This document shows, in pieces, positions 37,312 to 45,903 of a DNA stretch of 64,000 bases. The position numbers and the translations under genes were made by a program. This stretch comes from Fuscovulum sp. (lineage in GTDB: Bacteria; Pseudomonadota; Alphaproteobacteria; Rhodobacterales; Rhodobacteraceae). The stretch's first letter is position 1, and every line of letters starts with the position of its first letter. The notes below the pieces were generated by a model. The model was given only the letters and a program-made list of their open reading frames with translations. It had not been told where the DNA came from and did no database searches. The stretch spans positions 3,862,501 through 3,926,500 of the forward strand of contig CP136571.1 of assembly GCA_035192965.1 (NCBI GenBank), written 5' to 3'.

Positions 37312-38130
37312 ATGGGTTTTCCCGGCACCTGGATGACCGAAAGCGAAAGCGTCGTGTACCGCGTGGTGCCGAAATGCGCCTGTTCGTCCATCGGTCAGAT
37401 CATGTTCTATTCCGATCACGGCCGCTTCTTCGATGGCGACATCCATGACAGCACCACAGGCCTGCACAAATGGGCGCAAGAAGACAGCCAGCGCCTGATC
37501 GAGGCCAATGTAAAGGGCCACAAATCCTTTGCCTTCACCTGCGTGCGCAACCCCTATACCCGCATCCTGTCGTCGTTCTTCGACAAGATCTGTGGCATCC
37601 AGCGCAACGGAAAACGCTATCGCGGCAACCTCGTGCCTTTGCTTGTGCAGAAATACGGGGTCGAGGTCGGCGGGGATGACGGCAAGCAGGAATTCGACCA
37701 GATCGCCAGCTTCCGCCGCTTTCTGCTCTTCGCCCGCGACACCATCCGCTTCAAGAAACCGATGGAGCCGGACATCCACTGGTCTGCCATGTCAGGCCAT
37801 ATCTCGACCTTCATCGTGAATGGCGGGCGCTATGACCACATCTTCTTCACCGAGAAATTCGATGAAGGCATGCAGGTCGTGCTCGACAGCATCAAGACCA
37901 AGCACAAGATCAACCTCAAGAAGATCCCCCGGTTCAACGAAAGCGAAGGCCACGGCCCCAAACGCCTTCACCCGGTCGAGGCCTATTTCGACGACCTGTC
38001 GCATCACCTGATGTGGGAAATCTACAAGCGCGATTTCCAACTGTTCAAATACGATTTCGACGATCCGTCGAACAAGATGCCCAAGGGCCAGGTCGATCTG
38101 GACGAGGTTCACGCCAAGCTGGGCGACTGA
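37312..38130 (+). CDS. Sulfotransferase family protein
   Basis: 272 residues from MGFPGTW; GGAGG lies about 10 bases upstream, which favours this ATG over one 28 codons earlier. PAPS-binding motifs: VPKCACSSIGQIMFY (5'-phosphosulfate loop, in place of the usual PKxGxTS) and CVRNPYTRILSSFFDKI (3'-phosphate binding Arg and Ser). This layout is that of sulfotransferase family 2, like Golgi carbohydrate sulfotransferases. No signal or membrane anchor. Divergent from the GT14-type gene; likely transfers sulfate to the glycan that enzyme makes (inference). Confidence 0.85.
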   Translation: MGFPGTWMTESESVVYRVVPKCACSSIGQIMFYSDHGRFFDGDIHDSTTGLHKWAQEDSQRLIEANVKGHKSFAFTCVRNPYTRILSSFFDKICGIQRNGKRYRGNLVPLLVQKYGVEVGGDDGKQEFDQIASFRRFLLFARDTIRFKKPMEPDIHWSAMSGHISTFIVNGGRYDHIFFTEKFDEGMQVVLDSIKTKHKINLKKIPRFNESEGHGPKRLHPVEAYFDDLSHHLMWEIYKRDFQLFKYDFDDPSNKMPKGQVDLDEVHAKLGD

Positions 38131-38179
38131 TCCGCCAAGACCCGCCCCCCGGGGGTTTTCCACCCCCGGACCCCCGGAG

Positions 38180-38200
38180 GGTACTTTTCCAGAGAAGATA
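38180..38200. repeat. Dispersed repeat, inverted orientation
   Basis: Core GGTACTTTTCCAGAGAAGAT, the reverse-complement relative of the TCTTCTCTG...AAATATCC repeats; near-identical to 57136-57155. Confidence 0.65.
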
Positions 38201-38366
38201 GGGCATTTCAGCAAGGAATGTCCGGCACCCCGACGGGGGATCGCTCCAGCCGCGGGGTGCCGTCTCTCCTCTGGCGGTCATCGGCTTCCCAGCCTGTACC
38301 GCAAGGCACATCTTCTCAGGCAAAGATTACGAAATCCTTAGCCCGCTTTGCGGAACCGAAGCTGAT

Positions 38367-38389
38367 TTCTTCTCTGCCCAAATATCCAA
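38367..38389. repeat. Dispersed repeat, direct orientation
   Basis: TTCTTCTCTGCCCAAATATC core, intermediate between the TTCATCTTGGCCCAAATA form and the CTTCTCTGCCGCAAATATCC form, linking the two as one family. Confidence 0.7.
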
Positions 38390-38495
38390 ATCCGACAGTG
38401 CCACAAGCATCGCGGTCGGACCCTGTTCCGCGGCAGCGGCGGCGCGCGAAGGCTTGGCCCCCTTGGGCCAGGCCCGAGCAAGCCGCCCCCCCGGC

Positions 38496-39479
38496 CTAGA
38501 TCAGGCCTTCCGCGCGGAACAGCGCCTTCAGGTCCGTCTCGGGCCGCGCGCCGAAATGGCTGATGACCTCTGCCGCCGCCACGCAGCCCATCCGTCCGCT
38601 CACCGCAAGCGGTTGATCCGTCGCCAGACCGAAAAGGAACCCCGCCGCGAACTGGTCGCCGGCACCCGTCGCATCCACCGGCACCACGCGGCGGACGGGC
38701 ACTGTCACCGTCTCATCCCCGCGCACCAGAATGACCTCATCCCCAGACCGGGTGCAGACCACCACCCCCGCATCCGCCGCCGCCTGTTCCAGCGCCGCCG
38801 ACAGGTCGGTCTGATAGAGCGACGCCCACTCATGTTCGTTGCCGATGACGTAGTCCAGTTCCTTCACCAGACGCCGGAAATCATCGCGGTGGCGGTCCAC
38901 GCAGAACGGGTCCGACAAGGCGATCCCGGCCAACCCGCCCGCGTTCTGGCACAGCTTCGCCGCGCGTTCAAAGGCCTGCTTTCCCTTGGGCTTGTCGTAC
39001 AGATAGCCCTCAAGGAACAGCAGCGTCGCCGCCCCCGCCACATCATCCGACACGTCCTCCGGCCCAAGCTCCGACGAAATCCCCAGATAGGTATTCATCG
39101 ACCGCTCCCCATCCGGCGAGACAAAGATCATCGACCGCGAGGTCGGCAATTCACCCCCCGCGACCGGCGGATTGGGAAAGGCCGTCCCGCCATCGGTCAT
39201 GCTCTGCGCATAGAACTGCCCCAGTGCATCATCATGCACACGCCCGATAAAGGCCGTCCGCAGGCCCAGATTGCCCAGCCCCGCAATGGTATTGGCAACC
39301 GACCCGCCGGGTGCCTGCACCCGCTCTTTCATCGCGGCATAGAGCAGCTCGCCCCGCTCGCGTTCCACCAGCTGCATGATGCCCTTTTCGATGCCCATCA
39401 TCTCGATGAAGCTGTCATCCGCCTGGTTGAACACATCGACGATGGCATTGCCGATGCCCACGACATCATAGGTCTTCAT
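38496..39479 (-). CDS. Adenosine kinase, PfkB family
   Basis: 327 residues. PfkB signatures: N-terminal GIGNAIVDV, PGGSVANTIAGLGNLG, and C-terminal VDATGAGDQFAAGFLFGL with the catalytic Asp of GAGD. Overall similarity is to bacterial adenosine kinase-like carbohydrate kinases rather than ribokinase (GISSELGPEDV, DPFCVDRHRDDFRRL). Phosphorylates adenosine to AMP in nucleoside salvage; other sugar substrates cannot be excluded. Overlaps the nth stop by 4 bases, so translated with endonuclease III. Confidence 0.88.
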   Translation of the reverse strand: MKTYDVVGIGNAIVDVFNQADDSFIEMMGIEKGIMQLVERERGELLYAAMKERVQAPGGSVANTIAGLGNLGLRTAFIGRVHDDALGQFYAQSMTDGGTAFPNPPVAGGELPTSRSMIFVSPDGERSMNTYLGISSELGPEDVSDDVAGAATLLFLEGYLYDKPKGKQAFERAAKLCQNAGGLAGIALSDPFCVDRHRDDFRRLVKELDYVIGNEHEWASLYQTDLSAALEQAAADAGVVVCTRSGDEVILVRGDETVTVPVRRVVPVDATGAGDQFAAGFLFGLATDQPLAVSGRMGCVAAAEVISHFGARPETDLKALFRAEGLI

Positions 39480-40120
39480 TCGGTCTTTTCCTCATACATA
39501 CAAAGATCGCGGATCGGGCAGATGCCGCATTTGGGTTTGCGCGCCACGCAGATATAGCGGCCATGCAGGATCATCCAGTGATGGGCGTGCAGCTGAAACT
39601 CGGCCGGGACATGGTCCTCGATGGCCCGCTCGACCGCGGTTTCATCCTTGCCGGGCGCTATGCCGCTGCGGTTGCCAAGGCGAAAGATATGCGTGTCCAC
39701 CGCCTGCGCCGGTTGCTTGAACCACATGTTCAGCACCACATTCGCCGTCTTGCGTCCCACACCTGGCAGCGATTGCAACGCCGCGCGCGAGGATGGCACC
39801 TCGCCGCCATATTCCTCGATCAGGATGCGGCTCAGCTTGATGACGTTCTTCGCCTTGTTGCGGAACAGGCCGATGGTCTTGATGTAACCGATCAGCCCGT
39901 CTTCGCCCAAAGCCAGCATCTTTTCCGGACTGTCGGCCACGGCAAACAGCCCGCGTGTCGCCTTGTTCACGCCCACATCGGTGGCCTGCGCCGACAGCGC
40001 CACCGCCACCAGCAGGGTAAAGGCATTCACATGCTCCAACTCGCCTTCCGGCGCTGCATCCAGCGCGTGAAAGCGGGTGAAGATTTCCTTCATCGCGGCA
40101 TAGGGAAGCTGCTTGGCCAT
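39476..40120 (-). CDS. nth: Endonuclease III
   Basis: 214 residues, usual length. Helix-hairpin-helix LPGVGRKTANVVLN carries the catalytic Lys, and VDTHIFRLGNR the catalytic Asp. The [4Fe-4S] cluster Cys are CVARKPKCGICPIRDLC (C-x6-C-x2-C-x5-C). DNA glycosylase/AP lyase for oxidised pyrimidines in base excision repair. Divergent from the AraC-Ogt gene, also a DNA repair gene, across 105 bases. Confidence 0.97.
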   Translation of the reverse strand: MAKQLPYAAMKEIFTRFHALDAAPEGELEHVNAFTLLVAVALSAQATDVGVNKATRGLFAVADSPEKMLALGEDGLIGYIKTIGLFRNKAKNVIKLSRILIEEYGGEVPSSRAALQSLPGVGRKTANVVLNMWFKQPAQAVDTHIFRLGNRSGIAPGKDETAVERAIEDHVPAEFQLHAHHWMILHGRYICVARKPKCGICPIRDLCMYEEKTE

Positions 40121-40225
40121 CGCCCCGCCATAAGCGACCGCGCCGCAGCGGGCAAGTCAGGATGCGCAGATTCCGGGTCGCCTGTCGCCGCCCGCGCGCC
40201 TAGATTGCCGCTACAGGAGACAGCG

Positions 40226-41077
40226 ATGCCCGATCTTACCGACCATCAATCCCCCAGCTATCATTACGCCGTCATCGCCCGCGCGCTGCAGGTGATCGAC
40301 GCGGCCGGTCCATCCCTGACGCTCGACGATCTCGCCGCGCAGATGGACATGTCGCCCGCCCATTTCCAGCGCGTCTTTTCTCAATGGGTCGGCATCTCGC
40401 CCAAGCGGTATCAGCAGTATCTGGCGCTCGGCCATGCCCGGCAGATGCTGGCTGAACGGTTCACCGTGCTGGATACGGCGCTGTCCACCGGCCTGTCCGG
40501 CACAGGCCGCCTGCATGACCTGTTCCTGCGCTGGGAGGCGATGAGCCCCGGCGAATTCGCGCGGGGTGGTGAGGGGCTGACAATCCGCGAAGGCTGGTTC
40601 GACACCCCCTTCGGCCCTGCCATCGTCATGGGCACCGACAAGGGGATCTGCGGCATGGGCTTTGCCACCGACATGGGGGCCGAGGCCGCCGTCGAAGACC
40701 TGCGTCGCCGCTGGCCCAAGGCCACCTACATCACTGATCCTGAAACGCTGTCCCCTTGGGTCCACTCCGCCTTCGGCATAGCCGACCAGACTGAAATTCC
40801 CATCCACCTCATCGGCGCGCCGTTCCAGATCAAGGTCTGGGAGGCGTTGCTGTCCGTTCCCACAGGCCATGTCACCACCTATTCGCAACTGGCAGGCGCT
40901 GTGGGCCACCCAAAGGCCGTGCGCGCCGTGGGCACCGCCGTGGGGCGCAACCCGATCAGTTTCCTCATCCCCTGCCACCGCGCTCTGCGCAAATCGGGCG
41001 AACTTGGCGGCTATCACTGGGGCCTGCCCGTCAAGCGCGCGATCCTCGCCTGGGAATCTGCCCGCACCGGAATGTGA
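40226..41077 (+). CDS. AraC-type HTH / O6-methylguanine-DNA methyltransferase fusion (Ada-like, lacks the N-terminal Ada domain)
   Basis: 283 residues; ATG with AGGAGA upstream. An AraC-type helix-turn-helix covers about residues 12-110 (LDDLAAQMDMSPAHFQRVFSQWVGISPKRY), followed by the Ogt methyltransferase domain with FQIKVWEALLSVP, SQLAGAVGHPKAVRAVGTA and the active-site Cys in LIPCHRAL. The Cys4 zinc domain of E. coli Ada, which senses methyl phosphotriesters, is absent. Thus direct repair of O6-alkylguanine is well supported, while a methylation-triggered regulator role is not. Confidence 0.93.
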   Translation: MPDLTDHQSPSYHYAVIARALQVIDAAGPSLTLDDLAAQMDMSPAHFQRVFSQWVGISPKRYQQYLALGHARQMLAERFTVLDTALSTGLSGTGRLHDLFLRWEAMSPGEFARGGEGLTIREGWFDTPFGPAIVMGTDKGICGMGFATDMGAEAAVEDLRRRWPKATYITDPETLSPWVHSAFGIADQTEIPIHLIGAPFQIKVWEALLSVPTGHVTTYSQLAGAVGHPKAVRAVGTAVGRNPISFLIPCHRALRKSGELGGYHWGLPVKRAILAWESARTGM

Positions 41078-41185
41078 TGCGCGGAATGTCGCCGCAGCGG
41101 GGGCTGTGCTATCCTGCGCGTGTACAGACTGGTATAAGAACATCCGGCACCCGCACCTGCGGGCGATATAGATCAAGGCGACAAA

Positions 41186-41845
41186 ATGACCTTCAAGACC
41201 CCCCTCATCCTTTCCGCATTCGCCGTTCTGGCGCTCACCGCCTGCGTCCCGGCCGATCCCTATGCCACCCAGACCACCCCGCAGATGGGCCCCCGCGCCC
41301 AGTCGGGTGCGCTGATCGGTGCCATGGCTGGCGGCCTTCTCGGCTCGCAAAGCAGCGATGACCGCGTGCTGAAAACCGCCGTTGGCGCAGGCATTGGTGC
41401 CATCGTCGGCGGTGCCATCGGCACCACGCTGGACCAGCAGGCCGCCGAACTGCGCGGCATCAACGGCCAGTTCAACGTCACCAACATGGGTGACTACCTT
41501 GTCGTGAACATGCCGCAGGACGTTCTTTTCGCTGTCGACAGCGCCTCGCTGCGCCCCGACCTCGCCAGCGACATCCAGTCTGTCGCCCAGAACCTGCTGC
41601 GCTATCCCAACAGCCAGATCCAGATCATCGGCCACACCGACAACACCGGTTCGGCCAGCTACAATCAGGATCTGTCGCAGCGCCGCGCTGTTTCGGTCGC
41701 GTCCGTGCTGCGCAACAGCGGCGTGCCCTCGGCCCGCGTCACGGCCTTTGGCCGGGGCGAGGATCAGCCCATCGCCTCGAACCTCACGCCCGAAGGGCGC
41801 GCGCAGAACCGTCGCGTGGAAATCATCATCCGCCCGACCCGCTGA
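41186..41845 (+). CDS. OmpA family lipoprotein (YiaD-like)
   Basis: 219 residues. Lipoprotein signal with lipobox LTAC at residues 17-20. A glycine-rich membrane-like stretch (GALIGAMAGGLLGS and VGAGIGAIVGGAIGTTL) precedes the OmpA C-terminal peptidoglycan-binding domain (about 105-215): DVLFAVDSASL, IQIIGHTDNTGSASYNQDLSQRRA and GRGEDQPIASNLTPEGRAQNRRVEI in pieces. Anchors the outer membrane to the wall. Followed by a strong terminator at 41865. Confidence 0.93.
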   Translation: MTFKTPLILSAFAVLALTACVPADPYATQTTPQMGPRAQSGALIGAMAGGLLGSQSSDDRVLKTAVGAGIGAIVGGAIGTTLDQQAAELRGINGQFNVTNMGDYLVVNMPQDVLFAVDSASLRPDLASDIQSVAQNLLRYPNSQIQIIGHTDNTGSASYNQDLSQRRAVSVASVLRNSGVPSARVTAFGRGEDQPIASNLTPEGRAQNRRVEIIIRPTR

Positions 41846-41864
41846 TCGCGCATTCCACACCGTC

Positions 41865-41893
41865 AAAGGCCGGGCACACTGCCCGGCCTTTTT
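41865..41893 (+). terminator. Intrinsic terminator of the OmpA-like lipoprotein gene
   Basis: 11-bp stem AAAGGCCGGGC / GCCCGGCCTTT, 5-base loop, T run of five at the 3' side. Confidence 0.9.
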
Positions 41894-41911
41894 CATTGTG
41901 GCCCCCCGGCT

Positions 41912-41932
41912 TTGGTCATAAATTCCGACCAA
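41912..41932. promoter_or_regulatory. Candidate GntR/FadR operator at the regulator's own promoter
   Basis: TTGGT, 11 bases, ACCAA, extending to TTGGTC / GACCAA arms. Fifteen bases before the regulator's start. Same half-sites and same 11-base spacer as the site upstream of glcD at 19914-19934. Confidence 0.55.
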
Positions 41933-41946
41933 TCCTTGGGGGTGCC

Positions 41947-42714
41947 ATGCCGTTCCACAAAGTCCGCCCCGAAAAGCTGTCGCAGACCGTGATCCGGCAG
42001 ATCGAACTTCTGATCTTGCGCGGCATCCTGCGCCCCGGCGAACGCCTGCCTTCCGAACGCGAATTGTCGGAACGGATGGATGTCTCGCGCCCTTCGCTGC
42101 GCGAAGCCGTGGGTGACCTTCAGGATCGCGGCCTTCTGGTCGCACGCCCCAACGCGGGCATCTACGTGGCCGATGTCCTGGGTTCTGCCTTTGCCCCCGC
42201 GCTGGTGGACCTCTTCTCCCGCCATGACGAAGCGGTGTTCGACTACATCGCCTTTCGCCGCGATATGGAAGGTCTGGCCGCCGAACGCGCGGCCCGCCTC
42301 GCCTCAGACACCGATCTCATGGTCATCAACGCCATCTACGCCAAGATGGAAGCCGCCCATGGCAAACGCGACCCGTCGGATGAGGCGGCGCTGGACGCCG
42401 AATTTCACATGGCCATCATCGAGGCCAGCCATAACGTCGTCATGCTGCATATGATGCGGTCAATGTTCGACCTGCTTCGTCAGGGCGTGTTCTACAATCG
42501 CCAGATGATGTTCAAGGCCCGCACCACGCGCGAGGCGCTCTTGGATCAGCACCGCGCCATCAACGCCGCCCTGCAAGCCCGCGATCCCGCCGCCGCCCGC
42601 AGCGCGATAGAGGCCCACCTCACCTATGTCGAAACGGCACTGAACGAACAGATCCGCGCCGAACGCAACGAATCCATTGCCCGCCAAAGGCTGGAACACG
42701 AACAAGGCCGGTAG
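41947..42714 (+). CDS. GntR family regulator, FadR subfamily (FCD domain)
   Basis: 255 residues from MPFHKVRPEKL. Winged helix at about residues 10-75 (ILRGILRPGERLPSERELSERMDVSRPSLREAV, DRGLLVARPNAG). FCD ligand-binding domain after residue 90, with metal-ligand-type residues in LDAEFHMAIIEASHN and HRAINAALQARD. Similar to the regulators GlcC, LldR and PdhR that answer to small carboxylic acids. A palindrome just upstream suggests self-regulation, and the matching one at glcD suggests control of glycolate oxidation. Solitary gene, convergent with the atp cluster. Confidence 0.92.
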   Translation: MPFHKVRPEKLSQTVIRQIELLILRGILRPGERLPSERELSERMDVSRPSLREAVGDLQDRGLLVARPNAGIYVADVLGSAFAPALVDLFSRHDEAVFDYIAFRRDMEGLAAERAARLASDTDLMVINAIYAKMEAAHGKRDPSDEAALDAEFHMAIIEASHNVVMLHMMRSMFDLLRQGVFYNRQMMFKARTTREALLDQHRAINAALQARDPAAARSAIEAHLTYVETALNEQIRAERNESIARQRLEHEQGR

Positions 42715-42727
42715 CGGCCCATGAAAA

Positions 42728-42748
42728 AACCCGGCGCAAGGCCGGGTT
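42728..42748 (-). terminator. Terminator of the atp F0 operon
   Basis: AACCCGGC / GCCGGGTT, 8-bp stem with a 5-base loop; followed on the minus strand by six T. Lies between the convergent GntR and atpF genes and may serve both. Confidence 0.85.
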
Positions 42749-42774
42749 CCTTCCATTCCAATTGACCCGCCGGA

Positions 42775-43338
42775 TCAGTGCAGCTTGGCTTCCACCTGCG
42801 CAATCGCCGCGTCGATAGAGGCAGAGGTACCCTCTGCCGTCATCTGCTTGGCCAGCACATCGCCCGCAGCCGCAACCGCCACCGCAATCGCCTGCTCGCG
42901 CACTGCGCGAATGGCCGATGCTTCGGCCGAAGCGATCTGATCCTCGGCCGCCGCCATCCGCCGCGCGATCGACGCCTGCAGATCGGCCTTGGCCTGCTCT
43001 GCCGCGTTCATCGCCTCTTCCTTGGCGTTTGCAACGATCCGCTCGGATTGCTCCTGCACATCCTTTTGCTTGCGCTCATAGGATGCCAGCAGCGCCTTGG
43101 CTTCGTCACGCAGGCTGCGCGCCTCTTCCAGTTCCGCCTTGATCTGCGCCGCGCGGCTGTCCAGCAGCCCCACGATCTTGCCCGGCACCTTGTACTTCAG
43201 CAGGATGCCGATAAAGACGAGGAAACCGATGCTCACCACGAAATCGGTGTTGCTCAGCGAAAAGAACGGCTTGCCCGCCGCCGCAAAGGCCGGGGTGGCA
43301 GACAGCGCCAGAAATGCCAGAAGCGTTCTCATCGCCAT
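42775..43338 (-). CDS. atpF: ATP synthase F0 subunit b
   Basis: 187 residues from the ATG at 43338, which overlaps the stop of the b' gene by one base (TGATG). The N-terminus looks like a signal peptide ([20 protein letters not shown]) before the membrane helix SNTDFVVSIGFLVFIGILLKYKVPG split from FFSLS; then a long charged coiled coil (LLDSRAAQIKAELEEARSL onward). Part of the peripheral stalk with b'. A signal-like extension on b is a known trait of Rhodobacterales relatives. Last gene of the F0 cluster. Confidence 0.95.
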   Translation of the reverse strand: MAMRTLLAFLALSATPAFAAAGKPFFSLSNTDFVVSIGFLVFIGILLKYKVPGKIVGLLDSRAAQIKAELEEARSLRDEAKALLASYERKQKDVQEQSERIVANAKEEAMNAAEQAKADLQASIARRMAAAEDQIASAEASAIRAVREQAIAVAVAAAGDVLAKQMTAEGTSASIDAAIAQVEAKLH

Positions 43339-43886
43339 CACCCTTTCAGCCGTGCGGTCACAGCCGCGGTCACCGACCGCGCATCCGCCTTGCCGCCCAG
43401 CGCATTGACCAGTTCCTTGGCGGTATCCTTCGCCACTTCGGTCACGGCCTCCAGCGCCCCGGCACGAATTTCGCCGATCCGCTTTTCCGATTCCGCCGAC
43501 CGCGCCGCGATCTCGGCATCGGCCCGCGCCGTTGCGGCATCCAGATCCTTCTGGATGTCGGCCCGCGCCTCAGCCACAATCTTTGCAGCCTCCGCACGCG
43601 CCCGCGTCAACGCATCCTGATAGGCTTTCTCGGCTTCCACCGCCTTGGCCTTCAGTTCTTCCGCTGCCGTCAGGTCATTCGTGATCGTGCCCTTGCGCTC
43701 GGCCAGAACCCCGCCAATCCGGGGCAGCGCGATACGCGACAGGACGAAATAGATCGCGATCAGCGCGACGACCAACCAGAAGATCTGGTTCGGCATCCAC
43801 TCCACGCACAGCTGCGGCATCCCAATGGCACTGCCATTGGCATCCACGCAGGCTCCGATCACATCGGCAGTCGATTCAGTTGCCAT
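43338..43886 (-). CDS. atpF': ATP synthase F0 subunit b'
   Basis: 182 residues. One membrane helix (about 32-50, [21 protein letters not shown]) and a long Ala/Glu/Lys-rich coiled coil. The b' form is typical of phototrophs and alphaproteobacteria, which build the stalk from b and b' rather than two b. About 80 bases after atpE; coupled to atpF by one-base overlap. Confidence 0.95.
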   Translation of the reverse strand: MATESTADVIGACVDANGSAIGMPQLCVEWMPNQIFWLVVALIAIYFVLSRIALPRIGGVLAERKGTITNDLTAAEELKAKAVEAEKAYQDALTRARAEAAKIVAEARADIQKDLDAATARADAEIAARSAESEKRIGEIRAGALEAVTEVAKDTAKELVNALGGKADARSVTAAVTARLKG

Positions 43887-43966
43887 CTTGTCCTCCGTCG
43901 GACCCTTTGAACTTCGAAGGGCCGCCGGTTCCCCGGCGTGCCCCCCAATAAGGATACGAAGTCAGA

Positions 43967-44203
43967 TCAGACGGCGAACATCAGCAGAAGTGCCACGAGG
44001 AACGCGAAGATCCCCAGAGCTTCTGCAAAGGCCAGACCGATGAACAGGGTCGCGGTCTGCGAACCGGCTGCCGACGGGTTGCGCAGGGCGCCCGCCAGGA
44101 AGTTCGCGGCCACGTTGCCCACACCGACAGCGGCCACGCCCGACCCGATGGCGGCGAGGCCGGCACCGATGAACTGACCCATGCTTGCGATATCGCCTTC
44201 CAT
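43967..44203 (-). CDS. atpE: ATP synthase F0 subunit c
   Basis: 78 residues, two helices forming a hairpin: [21 protein letters not shown] with the Gly motif, polar loop [10 protein letters not shown], and [21 protein letters not shown] carrying the proton-binding Glu. The Glu and its flanks match proton-coupled, not sodium-coupled, rings. AGGAGA lies upstream of the ATG. Rotor ring of the F0 motor. Confidence 0.97.
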   Translation of the reverse strand: MEGDIASMGQFIGAGLAAIGSGVAAVGVGNVAANFLAGALRNPSAAGSQTATLFIGLAFAEALGIFAFLVALLLMFAV

Positions 44204-44250
44204 GATTTTCTCCTTAGATGGAATGCTGTTGATTAGAACCGACAGGCGCC

Positions 44251-45003
44251 TCAGTGGCCGGGATGCAGGGCATCCCGCAGATAGACGCAGGTCAGGATGG
44301 TAAAGACATAGGCCTGGATAAAGGCGACCAGCACCTCAAGCCCATAGATCGCGACGATGGCCAGGATCGACACCGGTGCCAGGGCAACCACCCCGGCAAA
44401 AGCGGCGAACACCTTGATCACCGTATGGCCGGCCATGATGTTGCCCGCCAGTCGGATGGAATGGCTGACCGGACGCACAAAGTAGGAAATGACCTCGATC
44501 ACCGCGATGATCGGGCGCAGCACCAGCGGCGCCTCGGACATCCAGAACAGGCCAAGGAAATGCGCCCCGTTCTTGACGAAACCCAGCACCGTCACGGCGA
44601 TGAACACGCCAAAGCCCAGAACCGCCGTCGCCGCGATATGCGACGTGGGGCTATAGGACATCGGGATCAGCGCCAGATAGTTCGTCATCATGATGAAGAC
44701 GAACAGCGTAAAGATCTTGGGGAAATACTTCGCGCCATCCGGCCCGGCGATATCTTCCACCATCTTGTAGATAAACCCGTAGGCCAGCTCTGCGATGGAT
44801 TGCACCCGCGTCGGAATGATCGCCCGCCCGCGCGTGCCCATCACGAACAGCGCCACCGTGCACAGCACCGCAATGCCCAGCCACAGCGTCACGTTCGTGG
44901 GCGTGTACCATTCCACCGGACCATCGCCGAACAGCGGCTTGACGATGAACTGGTCCATCGGGTGAAACACCAGACCGCCTTCGCTATGCGCCTCTTCCGC
45001 CAC
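44251..45003 (-). CDS. atpB: ATP synthase F0 subunit a
   Basis: 250 residues with five to six membrane helices. The essential Arg is in [13 protein letters not shown], and the C-terminal helix has the conserved [13 protein letters not shown] pattern. Forms the proton half-channels against the c ring. Start is one base after the atpI stop. The F1 genes are elsewhere, as usual in this group. Confidence 0.97.
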   Translation of the reverse strand: MAEEAHSEGGLVFHPMDQFIVKPLFGDGPVEWYTPTNVTLWLGIAVLCTVALFVMGTRGRAIIPTRVQSIAELAYGFIYKMVEDIAGPDGAKYFPKIFTLFVFIMMTNYLALIPMSYSPTSHIAATAVLGFGVFIAVTVLGFVKNGAHFLGLFWMSEAPLVLRPIIAVIEVISYFVRPVSHSIRLAGNIMAGHTVIKVFAAFAGVVALAPVSILAIVAIYGLEVLVAFIQAYVFTILTCVYLRDALHPGH

Positions 45004-45004
45004 G

Positions 45005-45337
45005 TCAGTCGTCCCCTTCTTCGGCGGCCTCGGCCGCCTTGCGTTCCTGCACCTCTTTCGCCGATCTCAGCATGGTTTTCACACCCGCCGCGAGACCCGC
45101 GAAAATGAACAGCACCATGAAGATGGGCAGCGTTCCAAACAGAACATCCAGCCCGTATCCGATGCCGAAGCCGATCCCCAGACCGGCCACAAGTTCCACC
45201 ACCATCCGCCATGCCAGATTGGCCTGCGAATACTGGCTGTCCTGATGGCGCTTGGCGGGTCCTTCGACCACGCCCTTCACCTTGGCGATCCTTTCCTCAA
45301 GCGCCCGCAGACGCTCGCGATCAGGGTCTTCAGCCAT
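45005..45337 (-). CDS. atpI: ATP synthase accessory protein AtpI
   Basis: 110 residues. Hydrophilic charged N-terminus, two helices (about 43-63 and 70-90, with [22 protein letters not shown] and [15 protein letters not shown]), charged C-terminus. Family role: assembly of the c ring or Mg uptake. First gene of the F0 operon; promoter expected between 45340 and 45500. Confidence 0.93.
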   Translation of the reverse strand: MAEDPDRERLRALEERIAKVKGVVEGPAKRHQDSQYSQANLAWRMVVELVAGLGIGFGIGYGLDVLFGTLPIFMVLFIFAGLAAGVKTMLRSAKEVQERKAAEAAEEGDD

Positions 45338-45508
45338 GGTTGGGTGCCCCCAGAACAGTCGGGGGATAACTACGGAGGGGGGGTGCCTGAGTCAAGCACC
45401 GAAATCCCGCCAAAACCCTGCCCCAACAATCTGTTTTCAATGCATAATTTTCCGGCGCCACAAGCCAAGCCACCCCCCGGTGCCCCACATCCTGCCCTAT
45501 CAGCATAT

Positions 45509-45524
45509 TCAACCAAACGGTTGA
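45509..45524. promoter_or_regulatory. Candidate ArsR-family operator
   Basis: TCAACC-AAAC-GGTTGA, a perfect 6-bp inverted repeat 31 bases before the ArsR gene. TCAACC/GGTTGA half-sites are typical of the ArsR group that controls its own gene. Confidence 0.55.
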
Positions 45525-45555
45525 CGATCCCACCCCCGCCCCCCAAACATGCCGC

Positions 45556-45903
45556 ATGACCAGCCCCGCGCCCCATCCGCTCGACACCGTCTTCGCCGCG
45601 CTGGCCGATCCCACGCGCCGCGCCATCCTGACGATGCTGCTGGAGGATGACATGGCCGTCACCGATGTGGCCCATCCCTTTGCCATGTCGCTGGCCGCGA
45701 TCTCAAAGCACCTTGCCGTGCTGGCCGATGCCGGCCTGATCACGCAGGAAAAACGCGGCCGCGTGAAATGGTGCAAGCTGGAGCCCGATGCCCTGCGCGC
45801 GGCATCGGTCTGGATGCAGGGCTTCGGCCAGTTCGACCCGGTCGATCTGGATGCCTTCGAACGCTTCCTCGCCTCCGAACTCCCCGAAGACAGCGAAATC
45901 TGA
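45556..45903 (+). CDS. ArsR family winged-helix regulator
   Basis: 115 residues. ALADPTRRAILTMLLEDDMAVTDVA, then the recognition helix MSLAAISKHLAVLADAGLI and wing QEKRGRVKWCKLEP. No metal-binding Cys pair in the sensor helix (ELCVC type absent), so not an arsenic sensor; it resembles the SdpR-type ArsR proteins usually next to SRPBCC genes. None is adjacent here. Its stop codon lies inside the first hairpin of the repeat cluster at 45893. Confidence 0.93.
   Translation: MTSPAPHPLDTVFAALADPTRRAILTMLLEDDMAVTDVAHPFAMSLAAISKHLAVLADAGLITQEKRGRVKWCKLEPDALRAASVWMQGFGQFDPVDLDAFERFLASELPEDSEI

Larger units (their letters stand above)
38131..38495. other. Intergenic region with dispersed repeats
   Basis: 365 bases between convergent genes (sulfotransferase and adenosine kinase). 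No gene seen. Two members of the dispersed repeat family lie here in opposite orientation (38180-38200 and 38367-38389), along with C-rich and G-rich runs that can pair near 38150-38180. Confidence 0.7.

Noticed and set aside
40211..42145. A 644-codon minus-strand frame over the AraC-Ogt, OmpA and GntR genes
   Set aside because: Crosses a strong terminator, an operator and three well-identified genes on the other strand.
45556..45903. ArsR gene as part of an arsenic resistance operon
   Set aside because: No metal-binding Cys motif in the protein and no arsenate reductase or efflux gene adjacent.
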